Source of the DNA: Corylus avellana | Taxonomy: Eukaryota > Streptophyta > Magnoliopsida > Fagales > Betulaceae | NCBI RefSeq assembly: GCF_901000735.1 | Contig: NC_081541.1 | Span: 7,867,021 to 7,931,020 of the forward strand | Length of the DNA stretch: 64,000 nt | Direction of reading: 5' to 3' | In this document: positions 13,502 to 25,616 of the stretch, in pieces | How the letters are laid out: each line of letters starts with the position of its first letter | Numbering within the stretch: position 1 is the stretch's first letter | Program-made: the position numbers and the translations under genes | Notes under the pieces: model-generated | Database searches by the model: none | Seen by the model: the letters and a program-made list of their open reading frames with translations, nothing else | Told to the model about the DNA's origin: nothing

Positions 13502-16500
13502 ATGTCCGTTGCTCTCTCTCCAACGCGCCACTCTCTAGCGCCCTCTCTTCCCCATGCGTACTTTAGCCAGCCCCTCCCTCCCATGTCTATCCTACGCCGA
13601 CTCAACCCCCGCCAGCTAAAGCTCCACCAACACCACCGCCGCCGATTCGCCACCGTCGCTGCCGCGGCTGTACGTCAGGACACAACAATCTGGACCCAAG
13701 CGCCGCTCTCCGAGATCGAGCCCGCCGCCGAGTCCCTCTTCCACGTGACCATCGACGTCTCCGACGCGGCCGACCTCGTCGCGTCCCACACGTGCGCCGG
13801 GCAGTACCTCCAGCTCCGAGTACCCGACGTCGACAAGCCTTCCTTCCTGGCCATCGCGTCCCCGCCCTCGTTCGCGGCGGCGCGCGGTGCGTTCGAGTTC
13901 CTAGTGAAGAGCGTGGCCGGCTCCACCGCCGAGCTACTCTGTGGCTTGAAGAAAGGCGATGTGGTTGAGCTCAGTCAGGTTATGGGGCGAGGGTTCGATG
14001 TCGACCTCATCGAACCGCCCGAGGCTTATCCTACGGTTCTGATTTTCGCCACCGGATCGGGAATTAGGTCAGGTTTCTGAATTTTAATTTTCTCTTTATT
14101 TTCTGTTCGGTTGCTGGGAAAAAAGTTAGAACTCGAAAGGACTTATAAAACGGTCCTTTTCGTTTTATAATTTTCTGTTATGTTAGCTTTGCTCACCGAA
14201 AGGAATGAGAATTTTCAACTCGTATGCGTAAAATGGTTGTGATATTTGAATGTAATCTCCGAAAAAAATGGAAAATTCATCCAGTAGAGCTACATAGCCC
14301 TGATTAGTTTACTTTGTGAGATAGAGTGTGATTTTGGCTTCTGGGTGTCTAAATTTGTCAAAACAAATAAAAGGGGAAACAATTTATATTACCTCCTGCA
14401 GACTAAACTTTAGGAAGCTTTTGTGTTTTATGGCCTAACCGCTGGGGTTAAAGCGTGTTTTCTCCAAATAAAAAGTTACAGACTTAAAAGCTCGGTTTGT
14501 GAATTGTGATTATGCATTTCTGAGAGATCTAGTGGAACATAGTTTCTTGACTGTTTTTTTATTACGGTAAGTGTCTTGGCAATATCTCTGAGTTCGTTTG
14601 ATATGGGATGAATGTTGACCAAGTTCACTTCGTATTGGGAGGTTTAGTCAAACTATTGTTTCAATTTGATTGATGAGATCCAAAAACAGTTGAATTGGGA
14701 ACTTTCTTTATGGTTTAAATGTTGCAGAAGACGTCTAAGTGAGAAATTAGATACTTGGATTGTGCAATTTGTGCTTGAAGGAAAAAAATCATTGATTCAG
14801 CTTTTCCCTTTATTGTTTTCATTGTAAATTCTAAATAAGGCCTTGATATTTGGTGCTTTATGTGGTAAAATTTTCTAATTGTATTTGGGCTACGCCATTT
14901 TGGGCTTTTAATAAATTGCATCGACTTATAAAAAAATAAAATCTAATTGTACTATCTAGGCAGTAGTTCTGCTTGTCCAAACTAGTAATCATCCCTTGTT
15001 ATTAAAATGCATTTAGGTGCCTGTTAAGGGTTCTGGAATATCTTGTAGATCATGTTTTCTGTTAAAATTCAGGATGTTTCTATCTTATTTTCGTTGATGT
15101 AACTTTAGAGTGTATAATAATTAAGGGTACAAGGTACAATGGGTAACCTCTTGAGCCAGTATTCACTGTGTATGATGACTAAGTGTAGATTGGTAGAATA
15201 ACTCCTACGTAGACCTTGAGGTGGTTTAGTGTTGATGATATCTAAGTGTAGATTTGGAAGCTTTCATGCACAAGCATGATATCTCAATTTTCCAGGTCCT
15301 ACTCTTCTCGTAATGTTTAGATGTTTAGAACATGTTCTTGTAGCCAATCTGAACTAGAATATTTGCCATATCCGCTTGTTCAACTGCTCCTTATTTTTGA
15401 GATTTTATGCTTTTTCTTCAAGTGATATGGAAATTGGTTTAGATAGTACTATCGAATACAGCATGGGTAGTTATGAGGGTATACCTTTTTCCCTATGCTT
15501 TGCACCAGAACCGTTTGAGTTTGAGAAAATGTGACTTCTGAAGACTGCTGTTGTCTTGTGGAAAGTATTATGGAATTTTTTTTTTTTACTTATATAAAAA
15601 AATCCATGGATTTAATTTCGTGAAAGATCATATTCGGTATCTAAAACCTGTTTAATTACTCTGAATAAGCTTTTTCAATGATTATCACTAAACAAACTTG
15701 AATTTGAATTTTCCAGTTGAAGAGCAGAAGTCCTTTGTGTCACCTTCTCTTTAGCAAAGTAGCGTGCCTTTGGCAAAGGATTCCAGTTTTTACCTTATTG
15801 CATGAGCCTCATTATCTATAATGCGGAATGCAAACTAAATATAGCTTCTTTAATTAATTTGCTGATACTATCAATGATTTACCTTTTAACATGAAGGTTC
15901 AGAGTTTGATCAGATGTTTGGTATTCTCTTAAATGTATATTGTCCATTTGATTGTAATTTTTTTGCATTTTGCCAATCTCCAGTCCATAGCTAATAATTT
16001 GACTAGATATCTCAAAAGTAAATCTTTGTTTCTAGTCTATAATGGTTAAGTGTTTGTATTCTATATGTTCATTAATGTAATAGCGCATGAAAGGATCATT
16101 CAGCTAGCAACTTAATGTACTGTTCCTTGATCCCCTTATATGCCAATGTTTGTGGATTTGTGCATGTCCACTTCCTTGTCATTTACTAATTTCTCTTGAT
16201 TTTCTCATATTCAGTCCAATCCGATCTCTCATTGAGTCAGGATTTGGCGCTTCTAAGAGATCTGATGTGAAGCTTTATTATGGGGCTAGAAACCTTAAGC
16301 GAATGGCTTATCAGGTGTGCTTATTATTACTATCACAAATGTATTTTGTAGAATCAGCTAAGCTAGTCCACCTATGGAAGCTGATTTTAAAACTTGTGCT
16401 TCTTCCTCTTGTAGGAGAGATTTAAAGATTGGGAATCTTCTGGTGTTAAGATTGTACCTGTATTATCCCAACCAGATGACAGTTGGACGGGTGCAAGTGG

Positions 16501-19500
16501 CTATGTACAGGTAGAGTGAGCTCGTGAGCAATTGAGCTTTGGTCTTGTTTGTCACCAAGAGTCAACCCAATAATTCCCTGCATGATTGCTTTTTCAGGCT
16601 GCTTTCACTAGAGCGAAGCAAATTTACAGCCCCAAGTCTGCTTGTGCTGTGCTCTGTGGGCAGAAACAGATGACTGAGGTTTGCCACTCTTCTAGTTCAA
16701 ATTCTTTTATTTGTTACTTTCTTCATCTCAAAATAGATAATAACCCTTTTAGGGTTGCCTCAAAATACATGAAACCTTCCAAAAGAAGAAGTTCGTAATT
16801 CTTCAATTTTCTATATTATCTTCACCTTCTCTCACAAGGAAAACAAGATTCTTATGGTTAATTGCATTGTCACAATGTGGGCTTTCACATATTAGTTTTG
16901 ACCTTCATATTTGTCGACATCTGCTTTTTCGGTAGTTCCATAGTATAGAACTATCAGGATCACGACTATCAGAATAGATTTATGACCTCTTTCAGTTGTT
17001 CTATTAATCACTTGACGTTGATGAATGACTTACACCTTCGGCTAAAAAATAGTGGGATAAAAAAATACATTTAATAAGAAAAGCCCAGAAAAATGTTATT
17101 GCTCTAAATTTACAACATAATATTACCATGATTTTTTATGACTATCAGGTTCGCGACTATCATAATACATTTATGACCTCTTTCAGTTGTTCTTATTAAT
17201 CACTTAACGTTGATGAATGACTTACACCTTCTGCTACGAATAGTGGGATAAAAAAATACATTTAATAAGAAAAGCCCAGAAAAATGTTATTGCTATAAAT
17301 TTACAGCATAGTATTACCATGATTTGTTTCTCCAGTTTACAAAGAATCTCATATGGAATGTTTGAATTTGACAATGTGTCATCTACTTTTTGTGATAATT
17401 ATTTTTACAGTTTAGAGTTGAAATCCTAGGGATAACAGGGATTACAATAAAAAAAAGGGAAATTTCATTATAACTCCTTGAGTTTTCGCACGATTTCAAT
17501 TTACTCCCTGGGTTTTTCTTGTATCTCATTTCACTTCTTCCATCCAAAACTTCTTTTATGTCCCCATAAACAATTGTGTTATGTCGCATGCCACATGTTA
17601 AAATATCATTTTTAATATATATATATATATAAACAAAAATGTTGTAGGGGTTGTCTACCACGGCCACCCCAACCGAGGGTGGCTTTCGTGGCCACCCCTA
17701 CAGAGGTGGCTCCATGCGAGGTTGGGGTTAGAAAAGGAGCTAGCTTTGTTGTACTTACTCTTGGCTAATCTTGGTTCTAGGTAGCTAGGTAGATAGGAAT
17801 ATTTTTGCGGTTCTGGTATGTCTTGGCTGTGGACCCCCTCTACCTTTTGATGGGGCAGAGTGGGGATTCGTTGTTGGTTCAAAATACTACATATGAGAAC
17901 AGAATGCTGATTTTAGACTAGGTTGAATTAAAATTAACTGTTCAGAGCCTCATCTGCCATACTGATGTAGTTAACAGCCCTTTGGGGCTTCATCAATGAC
18001 TTCAAACCTTGTACCTTCTTGTATCGATGACTTCGATAGTTTGGTTGTAGAATATGTTGTCCATGAAATCAAGAAATACGACTATAGTGGTGTTTGTAGG
18101 ACGTTTTTTAGTGGATTTGTGTTTGTAGGATGTTTTTTATTTTTTATTTTTTGATATGGTGTTTGTAGGATGTTATGCATGCATTTCATTTCAATGAAGG
18201 GAAAATCCAAAAATGGAAGTTTATGTCTCCTTTAACATTTATAGAAGCCTTTATTGGGCTATTGTATATGTTCCTAACTTTCCCTCCGGGAATCTGGTAG
18301 ATCTGATTTGTTTTCTAGACTGTAGTAGCAGTTAGGGTCTCAACTCTCTTGTATACTCTTCGTGTACAAGGGTTTTGCTCTTTTTTCAATAAAATTCTTA
18401 TTATTCATAAATAAATAAATAAAACATTTATAGAAGGCTTAGAAGCCTTGTGTGCTTTTGTGTGTGTGATACTCTGCTTGGGCGGCACTAATTTTGAGAA
18501 TCTTATAGCCTTTATTGATATTAATATAGCAACCTTCATGATAGATATCTTTATGGGCCCTAGACATAATCATCAATACTGATATTATAAACCAGGGATA
18601 TAGTTAAGGTGCTTAATGTCCAAAATCTATGGGTATTCTTATAAGGAGTAAATAGCCAAAATGCACGAAATATATGGTGGTTGGATTATTGAACATCAGG
18701 TTTCATGTCATTAAGACCTAGAAATCTTTTGAGGCCAACAGCTGCTGCGATTGAGATGCTCTGAAAAATATAACATGGGTTGTATTTCTAGGGTCTCTCT
18801 AAGCCAATGACAAAAATTGTATGGCGGGTGTTTTTACTCAAAAAGATCTGGCTATAGAAAGGTGACCCTAGAATTCTACTGAGTGTTGCACACTTATGGA
18901 GTCCTGTACTTGGTGTATCCAAATAATTTGTATGGCGAGTTGCAACATATTAGCAGATTGCTATGGGAAGGGGGATTACTTCGACTATATGGGTAAAAAT
19001 CTTGAAATGGATTAGATGATAGTTAACCAGTAATACACACCACAGGTTACCATATGGGTAAAATCTTGAAATGGATTAGATAGAGTTAACCAGTTGTACA
19101 CATCACAATTTATAAACTGAACTTGCTTTCCTACTGTATGGGTGTTGTGTTCTCAAAAGGGTTTAGATAATTATTGTCTAAGCTGCTAAATGTGACAACT
19201 ATGTTAGTAATATAGTGTTAAAATAAGGTTCTGTTTGACAAAATTTGGTGGATCCCTTCGAGAAAAGGGAAGTTCGATGTTAAATCATTCTACAACGTCT
19301 TGGTAAGCAAAGAAGCAAGTCCTTTTTCTTAGAAGAGTATATGGGGCACCAAGGCTCCTTCGAGAGTGGCTTTCTTTACTTGGACGGCGGTGTTAGGGAA
19401 GATTCTCACAATTGATAATCTCAGAAAAAGGAATATCATCGTGATCAATAGATGTTGATGGGGAGACTATTGATCATCTTTTCCTTCATTGTGAGATTGC

Positions 19501-20352
19501 TCGTTCCTTATGGCAGGCCATCTTCAGTCGTTTTGGGTTGTCTTGGGTAATGTCTAGCAAGGTGGCAGGCCAGCTTGCTTGTTGGTGGACGGGAGGTCGA
19601 TCTAGGAGTGCTGTTGTGTGGAAAATGGTCCCTCTATGCATTATGTGGTGCCTTTGGTTAGAAATGAACGAGAGATGCTTTGAGGATTCTGAGAGGTCAT
19701 TGTAGGAGCTCATGGCCTTCTTTTTCCATACTCTTTATACTTGGACAGCGGCTTGGCTTGCTCCTATAGTTATTAGCTATCTTGATTTTTTTGTTCTTTT
19801 TTCTTCTAGCTAGTCGTTTCCCTTGTATACCCCCTGTGTACTAGGGTTGCGCCCCTCTGCGCTTTTGATATATAAACATTACTTATAAAAAAAAAAAAAA
19901 AAAGGTTCTGTTTGAAGATGATGGGTGTAGTTTCCCTTAAACTTACGTTGTAGGTGGCTTATTTCAATAATTACATTTGGAAATCTTTCTGCTGTTTGGA
20001 TTTGACACTATCCAGGATCCGTTCTTATAACAAGTCTTCTACTTTATTTTCATTGCTTATGGCCCTTATGTTATTCACTTGTTCTTCTTGATCCGTGTCT
20101 ATTTGCAAATAATGATATACTTGTTTTGTACTTGTAGTGGCATATGAAAGAGAGACATAATACGCTCAATGATGCCATCATATCATCATCATCCTTTGAT
20201 CTGACAACAGTCATCATGTCATCATCATCGTCATCAAACTTCAATGTTTAACAGTAACACTACTAATGTCTGCTTTTTTTTTTTCTCAGGAAATCACCTC
20301 AATTCTTGTAGCAGATGGGGTGTCAAGTGAGAAGATACTAAAGAACTTCTGA
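13502..20352 (+). CDS. pKIWI502-like FAD/NAD(P)-binding oxidoreductase
   Basis: Exons are 13502..14067, 16215..16314, 16415..16510, 16598..16678 and 20290..20352, giving 301 residues. The protein resembles fruit protein pKIWI502 of kiwifruit and Arabidopsis At1g15140, members of the ferredoxin-NADP reductase/cytochrome b5 reductase superfamily. Residues 1-55 are Arg/His/Ala-rich (RRRFATVAAAA), like an organelle transit peptide. The FAD-binding barrel follows, with AGQYLQLRVPDVDKPSFLAI, then GDVVELSQVMGRGF. The NAD(P)-binding half starts at FATGSGISPI (182-191) and includes LYYGARN and CGQKQMTE. The substrate and partner are not known from the sequence. An in-frame Met at codon 28 (13583, MSILRRLNPRQ) may be the real start because the TATA box lies so near the first ATG. 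Intron 4 is 3.6 kb and full of insertions. Confidence 0.93.
16951..17324. repeat. Tandem duplication, about 190-bp unit, two copies
   Basis: The segment from ctatcaggatcacgactatc is repeated from about 17142 with a few substitutions. Both copies carry the string GATGAATGACTTACACCTTC and the stretch ending TTACCATGATTT. It lies in intron 4 of the oxidoreductase gene and has no coding potential. Confidence 0.85.
17457..17720. mobile_element. Truncated Mutator-like element with GGTGG core
   Basis: A left arm beginning GGGAAATTTCATTATAACTC is followed by an AT microsatellite and a short GGCCACCCC/GGGTGGC core (about 17655-17715). No matching right arm follows, so the element appears truncated. 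The arm resembles the ends of the element at 48139..49105 in style (GAAACTTCAC, CTCCCTTGA). Confidence 0.5.
18248..18422 (+). mobile_element. 5'-truncated L1-type retroelement tail, 175 bp
   Basis: A perfect 14-bp duplication aacatttatagaag flanks it (18234..18247 and 18423..18436). The insert ends in TCAATAAAATTC, then an A-rich (AAAT)n tail, and contains CTTGTATACTCTTCGTGTAC, related to the 3' ends of the other L1 copies in this window. It lies in intron 4 of the oxidoreductase gene in sense orientation. Confidence 0.75.
19239..19901 (+). mobile_element. 5'-truncated L1 retrotransposon (3' end of ORF2), pseudogene
   Basis: A perfect 14-bp target duplication aaggttctgtttga flanks it (19225..19238 and 19902..19915), and it ends in poly-A. 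The conceptual reading contains the plant L1 zinc-binding region downstream of reverse transcriptase: KGKFDVKSFY, APSRVAFFTWTAVLGKI, then ETIDHLFLHCEIARSLW. It is broken by at least one premature stop (TAG where Trp is expected, near 19330) and a frame disturbance near 19450. It inserted in sense orientation into intron 4 of the oxidoreductase gene. Confidence 0.88.
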
Positions 20353-20798
20353 CAAACCAGGTGGAATTCATACTGTTGTATTATTATTGAGCAACAGCTA
20401 GTGATTTATTTGGCCCCTCCGATGAATATTATCTCGGCTTGGCATCGAAAAATAAAACCAATCTTGGGGTTTTTGAGCATGTGTGGGCTATAGAGATCCT
20501 GATGTTCTTCCATTGTGTGGCTTGTACTTTGTAGCAATCTATATTGGGGAGGCATGTCCCACGCAATGAACTTGAGCTGACCTGAAGAAAGGACAACTTG
20601 AGAATGAGATGGTGAACATTGGGAAGAGGTTCGACCTAATCTATCTTTGTGTTTAAGCCCCACTGCTATTATGTCTTTGCCCCTGTTGTCGCGTGGACCA
20701 TGCTGCATTGCCAATTGATTTAAATTGGTTATCAAATGCGTTTCCTTTAATATTTTATGTGCCAAGATTAAATCCCAAATTAGTGCAAAGTTTCTCTC

Positions 20799-20956
20799 TA
20801 AATTGGGTTGAAGGAATTTCTTCAAACTTAGTCTATTAAATTGACATGTGTCTAAAATAAATGTAATTCTTAGATGGATTATTAATTCTCATAGGTATTT
20901 TAGACACATGTCAGTTTAATAATAGACTGAGTTTGAAGAAATTTTTTCAATCCAAC
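20799..20956. mobile_element. Foldback MITE, about 158 bp
   Basis: The left arm AATTGGGTTGAAGGAATTTC and the reversed right arm AGTTGGATTGAAAAAATTTC pair, and the pairing runs inward through ATAGACTGAGTTTGAAGAAA and TAGACACATGTCA. No clear target duplication was found, so the family is not assigned. It lies just past the 3' end of the oxidoreductase gene. Confidence 0.65.
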
Positions 20957-22191
20957 TTTGTTCATTTCTTAATATAACGTTACCAAATAATGGAATTTAT
21001 CATAAACAATATGCTGATGAACAAATTAATATATTAACAAAAAAAAAAAGGATAATAAAATTCATGCAATATGACTCTTTTTAAGCGTGAACAATAATAA
21101 TCAAAGAAACAATTTATTCTGACAGACAAAAGTAAAACATCTCGCGTGAAGGACAATAATTCAAGTATCCGAACTGTGGTCTGAAGGTCTATAAAAGGGT
21201 CTACCCGAATCTCAAAGGACAAAAGAAATCAAAATTCCATGTTCTTATTTTCAAAGTTTGCATTTGCTAATTTCAAGCACATTCCAAGCTTTTTTTTATT
21301 TATTAGAGAATTTCAATTACTGGGTTTCAATTTAATTTAATGTATATCATAGCCTTCCCTAATAAAAGTGTAAGTTCATTATTCATCAGCATAATTCTTT
21401 AGTACTCACTACTCACTAAAACTTGGCTGATAAAAGAAGCCAATCGCCAAAGTGATTGGGCTGGTCACTGAGATCACTAGTTGAAAAATGCCAAATTCAC
21501 ACATCTAAAGAGTACAAAGACGATGCCAAAAAGAATTATAAATCCTCAAATAGAGCCCTAAAAGGAGTAGGATAAAGGAGTCATACGATGTTCGCGATAA
21601 ACATTAACCCTAACCCACTTATTGTAGGACAAGAAGTACCAGTCTCCCCCCCCCCAACGCTGAGTCGCAACTCTTCCTGTAGAAACCTCTTTCAACTGAT
21701 TTAAGTGATTCAGTTAGTAGGAAAGAAAGTAAGAAAGTCAGATGCTTCAAGTGATTCAGTCAGTAGGAAAGAAAGTAAAAAAGTCAGATGCCTCTCCTGC
21801 TGGCCGAAACATTTCCTTTGAATAGATGCGGTTCTCCCCATAATAATAAGAGTGAGCACTCACTCTTATTATGATGCCCACCCAATTTTGTTGCAAAATC
21901 TCACTTAACACACGCACAAAGCGATCATAATACCTTTAGAAAATCTCAAATAAAGGGAGAAGATCAGACGACGAACTACCGCGGACGGCACCATAGAAGC
22001 TAGAGATGGGGGTCACCGAACTCAAGAGGACCAGTAACCAGACCATATGAAGGACGGTGCAATTAGTCAAGTCAGCGGAGATCGTGCCCAATCAACTTCG
22101 AAGCTGCTAAAACTCAACATCAGGTATCATGTCAACAGACCAAAGAGAGACAATTTTATAAAACACGAAGATCAAACAGCAACAGATTGGT
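20957..22191. other. Intergenic DNA with a 46-bp tandem duplication
   Basis: The only clear structure is a 46-bp unit repeated twice (21700..21745 and 21746..21791), containing AAGTGATTCAGT and GGAAAGAAAGTAA. The GC-richer stretch at about 21950-22110 may be a decayed transposon, but I cannot name it. The last part is probably the 3' flank of the FAM133-like gene. Confidence 0.5.
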
Positions 22192-22493
22192 TTAGAAATA
22201 GGTTAGGGATCTTGAATTACTAATCAAGTTCAAAAACGGGAATTTCAGCACAAATAACACGCAGTTTGCTGCTGTCTGCATTAAAATACCGATAAATCTG
22301 CCAAATGAAACACAAAGCAAAGCAAGGAAAATGGCAAATGATAATAATGTGGTTAATTGATCAACCCCGTTAGCAGAAATCTCCCTATTTGTCGCCATCA
22401 TGAGCAGCATTATCGTTCTCAATCTTGCCCGAATCCTCTTTATACTTTCCATTAGGTTCTGCTTGGGGCGAATGATTTTATACATCGTCTGAG

Positions 22494-23561
22494 TTATGGC
22501 ACCGATGTTTGTGGTGGTGGTGGCCACAAATCTTGTGCCTTTGCTTGTCTACCCGCTTGTTCATGGTTGTCATCTGACAACTTTCCGATAGATTCACTCC
22601 TTCTGTGGCCACTTGAATCAGATTTCTTCGAGTCCACACTATGTGATCGTCTATGACGTTTATGGTGCTTTGCATGGTTTCTTCTCCCGAAGTCACCATT
22701 TTCCTCGTCACTTGAAGAATCTGAAGCACCACACTCAGGCAGGCGATGACGTTTGTGGTGCTTTGCATGATGACTTCTCCTTCTACTAATGCCATCATCC
22801 TTCTCACCAGAAGAATCTGAAACGTTAGATTCCAATCTCCTATGGTGCTTGTGTCGCTTTGCATGGCCTCTCCTCTTGATTGCCTCCCGATCATCATCAC
22901 TTAAACCATCAGCACTAGAATCTGATCTCAAATCAGGATGCCTGTGCCTTCTGTGGTTTGGCTTCTTTCTCTTCCTATCTTCATCAGAGCCACTCTCATA
23001 TTCATTGTCGCTATCGTCATTTGAAGTATTAGTTTCCGAATGCCTGTGGTGTTTATGGCGCTTTGTATGGCTTCTCCTTTTGATTGCCTCACCATCATCG
23101 TCACTTGAAGAACCATCATCATCAGAATCAGATCTTGATTCATGATGCCTATGCCTACGGTGGTTTCGTTTCTTTCTCTTCCAATCTTCATCAGAGCCAC
23201 ACCCATATTCGTCAAGGCTATCATCATTTGAGCTAGAGGATTGTCTCTTCGGCTTTCGCTTGGATTTCTTCTCCTTCTTCTTTTCATTGTCACCACCTGA
23301 GTCAGAGTGGGCATGCTTCCTGTGCCTCTTGTGGGTTTTTTTATTTGACTTTCTTCCCCCATCACTGCTGTCACTATCAGAATCGGACATGGATCTTCTT
23401 TTATGCTTTGCAGCCTTCAGCTTCCTCTCTTTAGCTTCGGCATCAGCCTTTGCCTTGGCAGCGGCTTCCAGCTTCTGCTCCCATTTCAAAGGGGCTTCTT
23501 TCTTCTCCAAAGCTCTCTTCTTTTTCTCTTCGACCAATTGGATGAACCTCTTGGCGTCCAT
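22494..23561 (-). CDS. FAM133-like Ser/Lys/Arg/His-rich nuclear protein
   Basis: A single coding exon encodes 355 residues. The N terminus, MDAKRFIQLVEEKKKRALEK followed by EAPLKWEQKLEAAAKAKADAEAKE, matches the conserved N terminus of plant FAM133-like proteins; the function of that family is not established. Residues 60-340 are low-complexity: runs of Ser/Asp alternate with KRHKHHRH, HRRHRHHES and KKEKKSKRKPKR blocks, which act as nuclear localisation signals and resemble RS/RE-rich splicing proteins. A unit of roughly 68 residues beginning GSDEDWKRKK is repeated as GSDEDRKRKK, with two shorter repeats after it (KHHKRHR). No structured catalytic domain is visible. The start is the first ATG after a probable 5'-UTR splice acceptor (exon from 23586). 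The stop follows TSVP. Confidence 0.85.
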   Translation of the reverse strand: MDAKRFIQLVEEKKKRALEKKEAPLKWEQKLEAAAKAKADAEAKERKLKAAKHKRRSMSDSDSDSSDGGRKSNKKTHKRHRKHAHSDSGGDNEKKKEKKSKRKPKRQSSSSNDDSLDEYGCGSDEDWKRKKRNHRRHRHHESRSDSDDDGSSSDDDGEAIKRRSHTKRHKHHRHSETNTSNDDSDNEYESGSDEDRKRKKPNHRRHRHPDLRSDSSADGLSDDDREAIKRRGHAKRHKHHRRLESNVSDSSGEKDDGISRRRSHHAKHHKRHRLPECGASDSSSDEENGDFGRRNHAKHHKRHRRSHSVDSKKSDSSGHRRSESIGKLSDDNHEQAGRQAKAQDLWPPPPQTSVP

Positions 23562-23586
23562 TCAGAAATAAAAACCAGCTCAAAAC

Positions 23587-25166
23587 CTGCATGTTGGTAT
23601 GATGATGACCAGAAGTACATCTCAAAGAAGAGAAAAAACAATGTTAGTTCCTCCATCATCAAATCATAGGCTTTATAAAATAACACATGCATGTAACAAA
23701 TAAAAACACTTTAATATTCTTCTTAATCAATTATACAAATAATATATTCAACTAATATGTAATGTAATACATCAATGGTCGAGTTAAAAGTTATTATGTT
23801 CATATCCCTGCTCACAATAGTCCTCTTTTTTCTAATTTCCCTAGAGTTTCTGGATTTGTGTTCTTCTTAGTTGGGTGTCTCAATTGTATACCTCCTGTGT
23901 ACTTAAGTTACGCCCTCTATGCTTTCTAATAAGATTGAATTACTTATAAAAAATGAGTAATGCTATACATTGCCTCATTATCCAATTAATCTCCCAATGT
24001 AACTCAGTCTCATAAACTTTCAAAAAGGTAATGAATGCATTCCTAAAGATTTTAGAAACCAAGAATCCAAAAACAAGATTTTTGTGAATGAATGCTAGAA
24101 TTCATTCAACATCATTTTCAATTTTTCCAAAATATAACATGCCCAGAAAAATTATTTCATGCCCACATTACAAAATCAACAAAAGCTAAATACCTCTAGC
24201 CTTCTTACATCCACCATCATTAGTATTTCCATCTCTTGCACTCACATACTGAGTATTTCATTTCTAAATTCTTGAAAAATACCAAGTCCTATACAAAGAT
24301 TCAATCACATAGAACAGTCCAACAATTCTCGAGTGTAACTTCAAATTATTATATCCTTTTAAAATATAGATTAAAATGAATTGAAAAAAATATGCCACTC
24401 CGTGCCCCCCATGATTTACCATAAACTCAAAAGCATAATATACACCGGTTTCTGTCCAAAATGTACTGTGCATATATCCAACGAAAATATCAAACAAAAA
24501 AGAACAATCCTAATTAACAAAAAAGGACCAAAAGCAAACAAATATGGTTCGGCTTTCTTTACCTTATGTGCAGAAGAGCACTACCCAAAACGAAGATCAA
24601 CTTGGAAGTCCAAAACTAGAAGCCTTATTCCAAACTAAACAACACAAATCTGTAAAAGGAAAAAAATAAAGACAGTATAGGTCAGGCAACACGACTACAA
24701 TCATAATCTGAAGTACAACAAAAACTCTAATCATCAAAACCCCAACAAATACAGAAAAATCGATACCCTGTTTGGATGCCGAGAAAACAAATAGGAAAAA
24801 ATAAAAAAGAACCCAACAAAGCTCAATCTGAGAAATATAGTAGTTTTTCCAGTCCAGATATTCTGTTTCTTTCAGCCCCCAATATAGAAAAGAATATATA
24901 TATATATATATATATATATTCGTTCTTTTCCTTTTTCCCTTTAAGGAACCAAGCATCAAGTGAAACGAGACCTAATACATCTTTATTTATATCTTTCTTT
25001 TTGACGTTGTGTTCCTCCAACAACACATCAGGAGCCCCCCACAACCAAACCGCCAATTTAACAAAGCAAAACCTAGACCTTCAGATCAACAAATTCCGGA
25101 GACACTATTAATTAAAAAAACACACAAATTACAGAGAAAGGCGTGCCTAGAACCGAAATCTCGTAC
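23587..25166 (-). other. 5'-UTR intron of the FAM133-like gene
   Basis: The donor CAG|GTACGAGAT (minus strand, exon ending at 25167) and the acceptor AACATGCAG|GTTTTGAG (exon resuming at 23586) define a 1.58-kb intron just before the start codon. It holds an L1 tail near 23.9 kb and an (AT)n run at about 24896-24920. This is predicted from splice consensus only. Confidence 0.6.
23825..23957 (+). mobile_element. L1 3'-end fragment
   Basis: The stretch TTGTATACCTCCTGTGTACT, followed by TTACGCCCTCTATGC and ATTACTTATAAAAAA, matches the 3' end of the L1 copy at 19239..19901 (TTGTATACCCCCTGTGTACT). Its 5' boundary and target duplication are unclear. It lies in the FAM133-like 5'-UTR intron, antisense to the gene. 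Confidence 0.6.
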
Positions 25167-25529
25167 CTGAATCGGAGAATAAGCGAAGACAGAGGAGATC
25201 GGAGAGAGGTAGCCGGCTTGCTTTCGGGCTTCAGCTAGGGCTCGATTTTCCCAAATCCTACTCTTCCCTCAAGAAATTTCTTCTATCTCGTGATTTGGTG
25301 TATATATAGCCGAACTTCGTACGCCAACTCTTGTCTTTTTTTTTTCGGTAAAAGGTCGGTGCACGCTGATTGGGCCTGGGAGCCGACTTGGCTGATAATG
25401 TTATATGACGTAATCCGCTTTTCATTGTAAAATAAATAATAACAAATAAAAAAATAAAAAACGAAAAAGAAAAAAAGAATAGGAGCATTTTAATTCTTTT
25501 GTGTGGGCTAAAAATAAATCAAACAAGCA
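25134..25529 (-). repeat. Promoter/5'-UTR cassette, copy A (FAM133-like gene)
   Basis: This segment carries the upstream sequence, a TATA box (minus strand GCTATATATACACC, 25298-25311), the 5'-UTR exon (about 25275 down to 25167) and the first bases of the intron. Much of it recurs at 29939..30245 in the same orientation: shared strings include CGAAATCTCGTACCTGAATC, ATCGGAGAGAGGT, TTTCCCAAATCCTAC, ATTGGGCCTGGG and ATCAAACAAGC. It is the likely promoter of the FAM133-like gene. Confidence 0.8.
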
Positions 25530-25616
25530 TTTCTTTTCTGGAAAAATAAATAAATGAGGAGTGATTAAAATAAGGTGGGGGAGAACTCACGAAGATGTCG
25601 CATATCTTTTTTTTAA

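Noticed and set aside
20406..20825. 139-codon open frame on the minus strand just after the oxidoreductase gene
   Set aside because: It overlaps the probable 3' UTR of that gene, matches no family I know, and its end falls in a foldback MITE arm.
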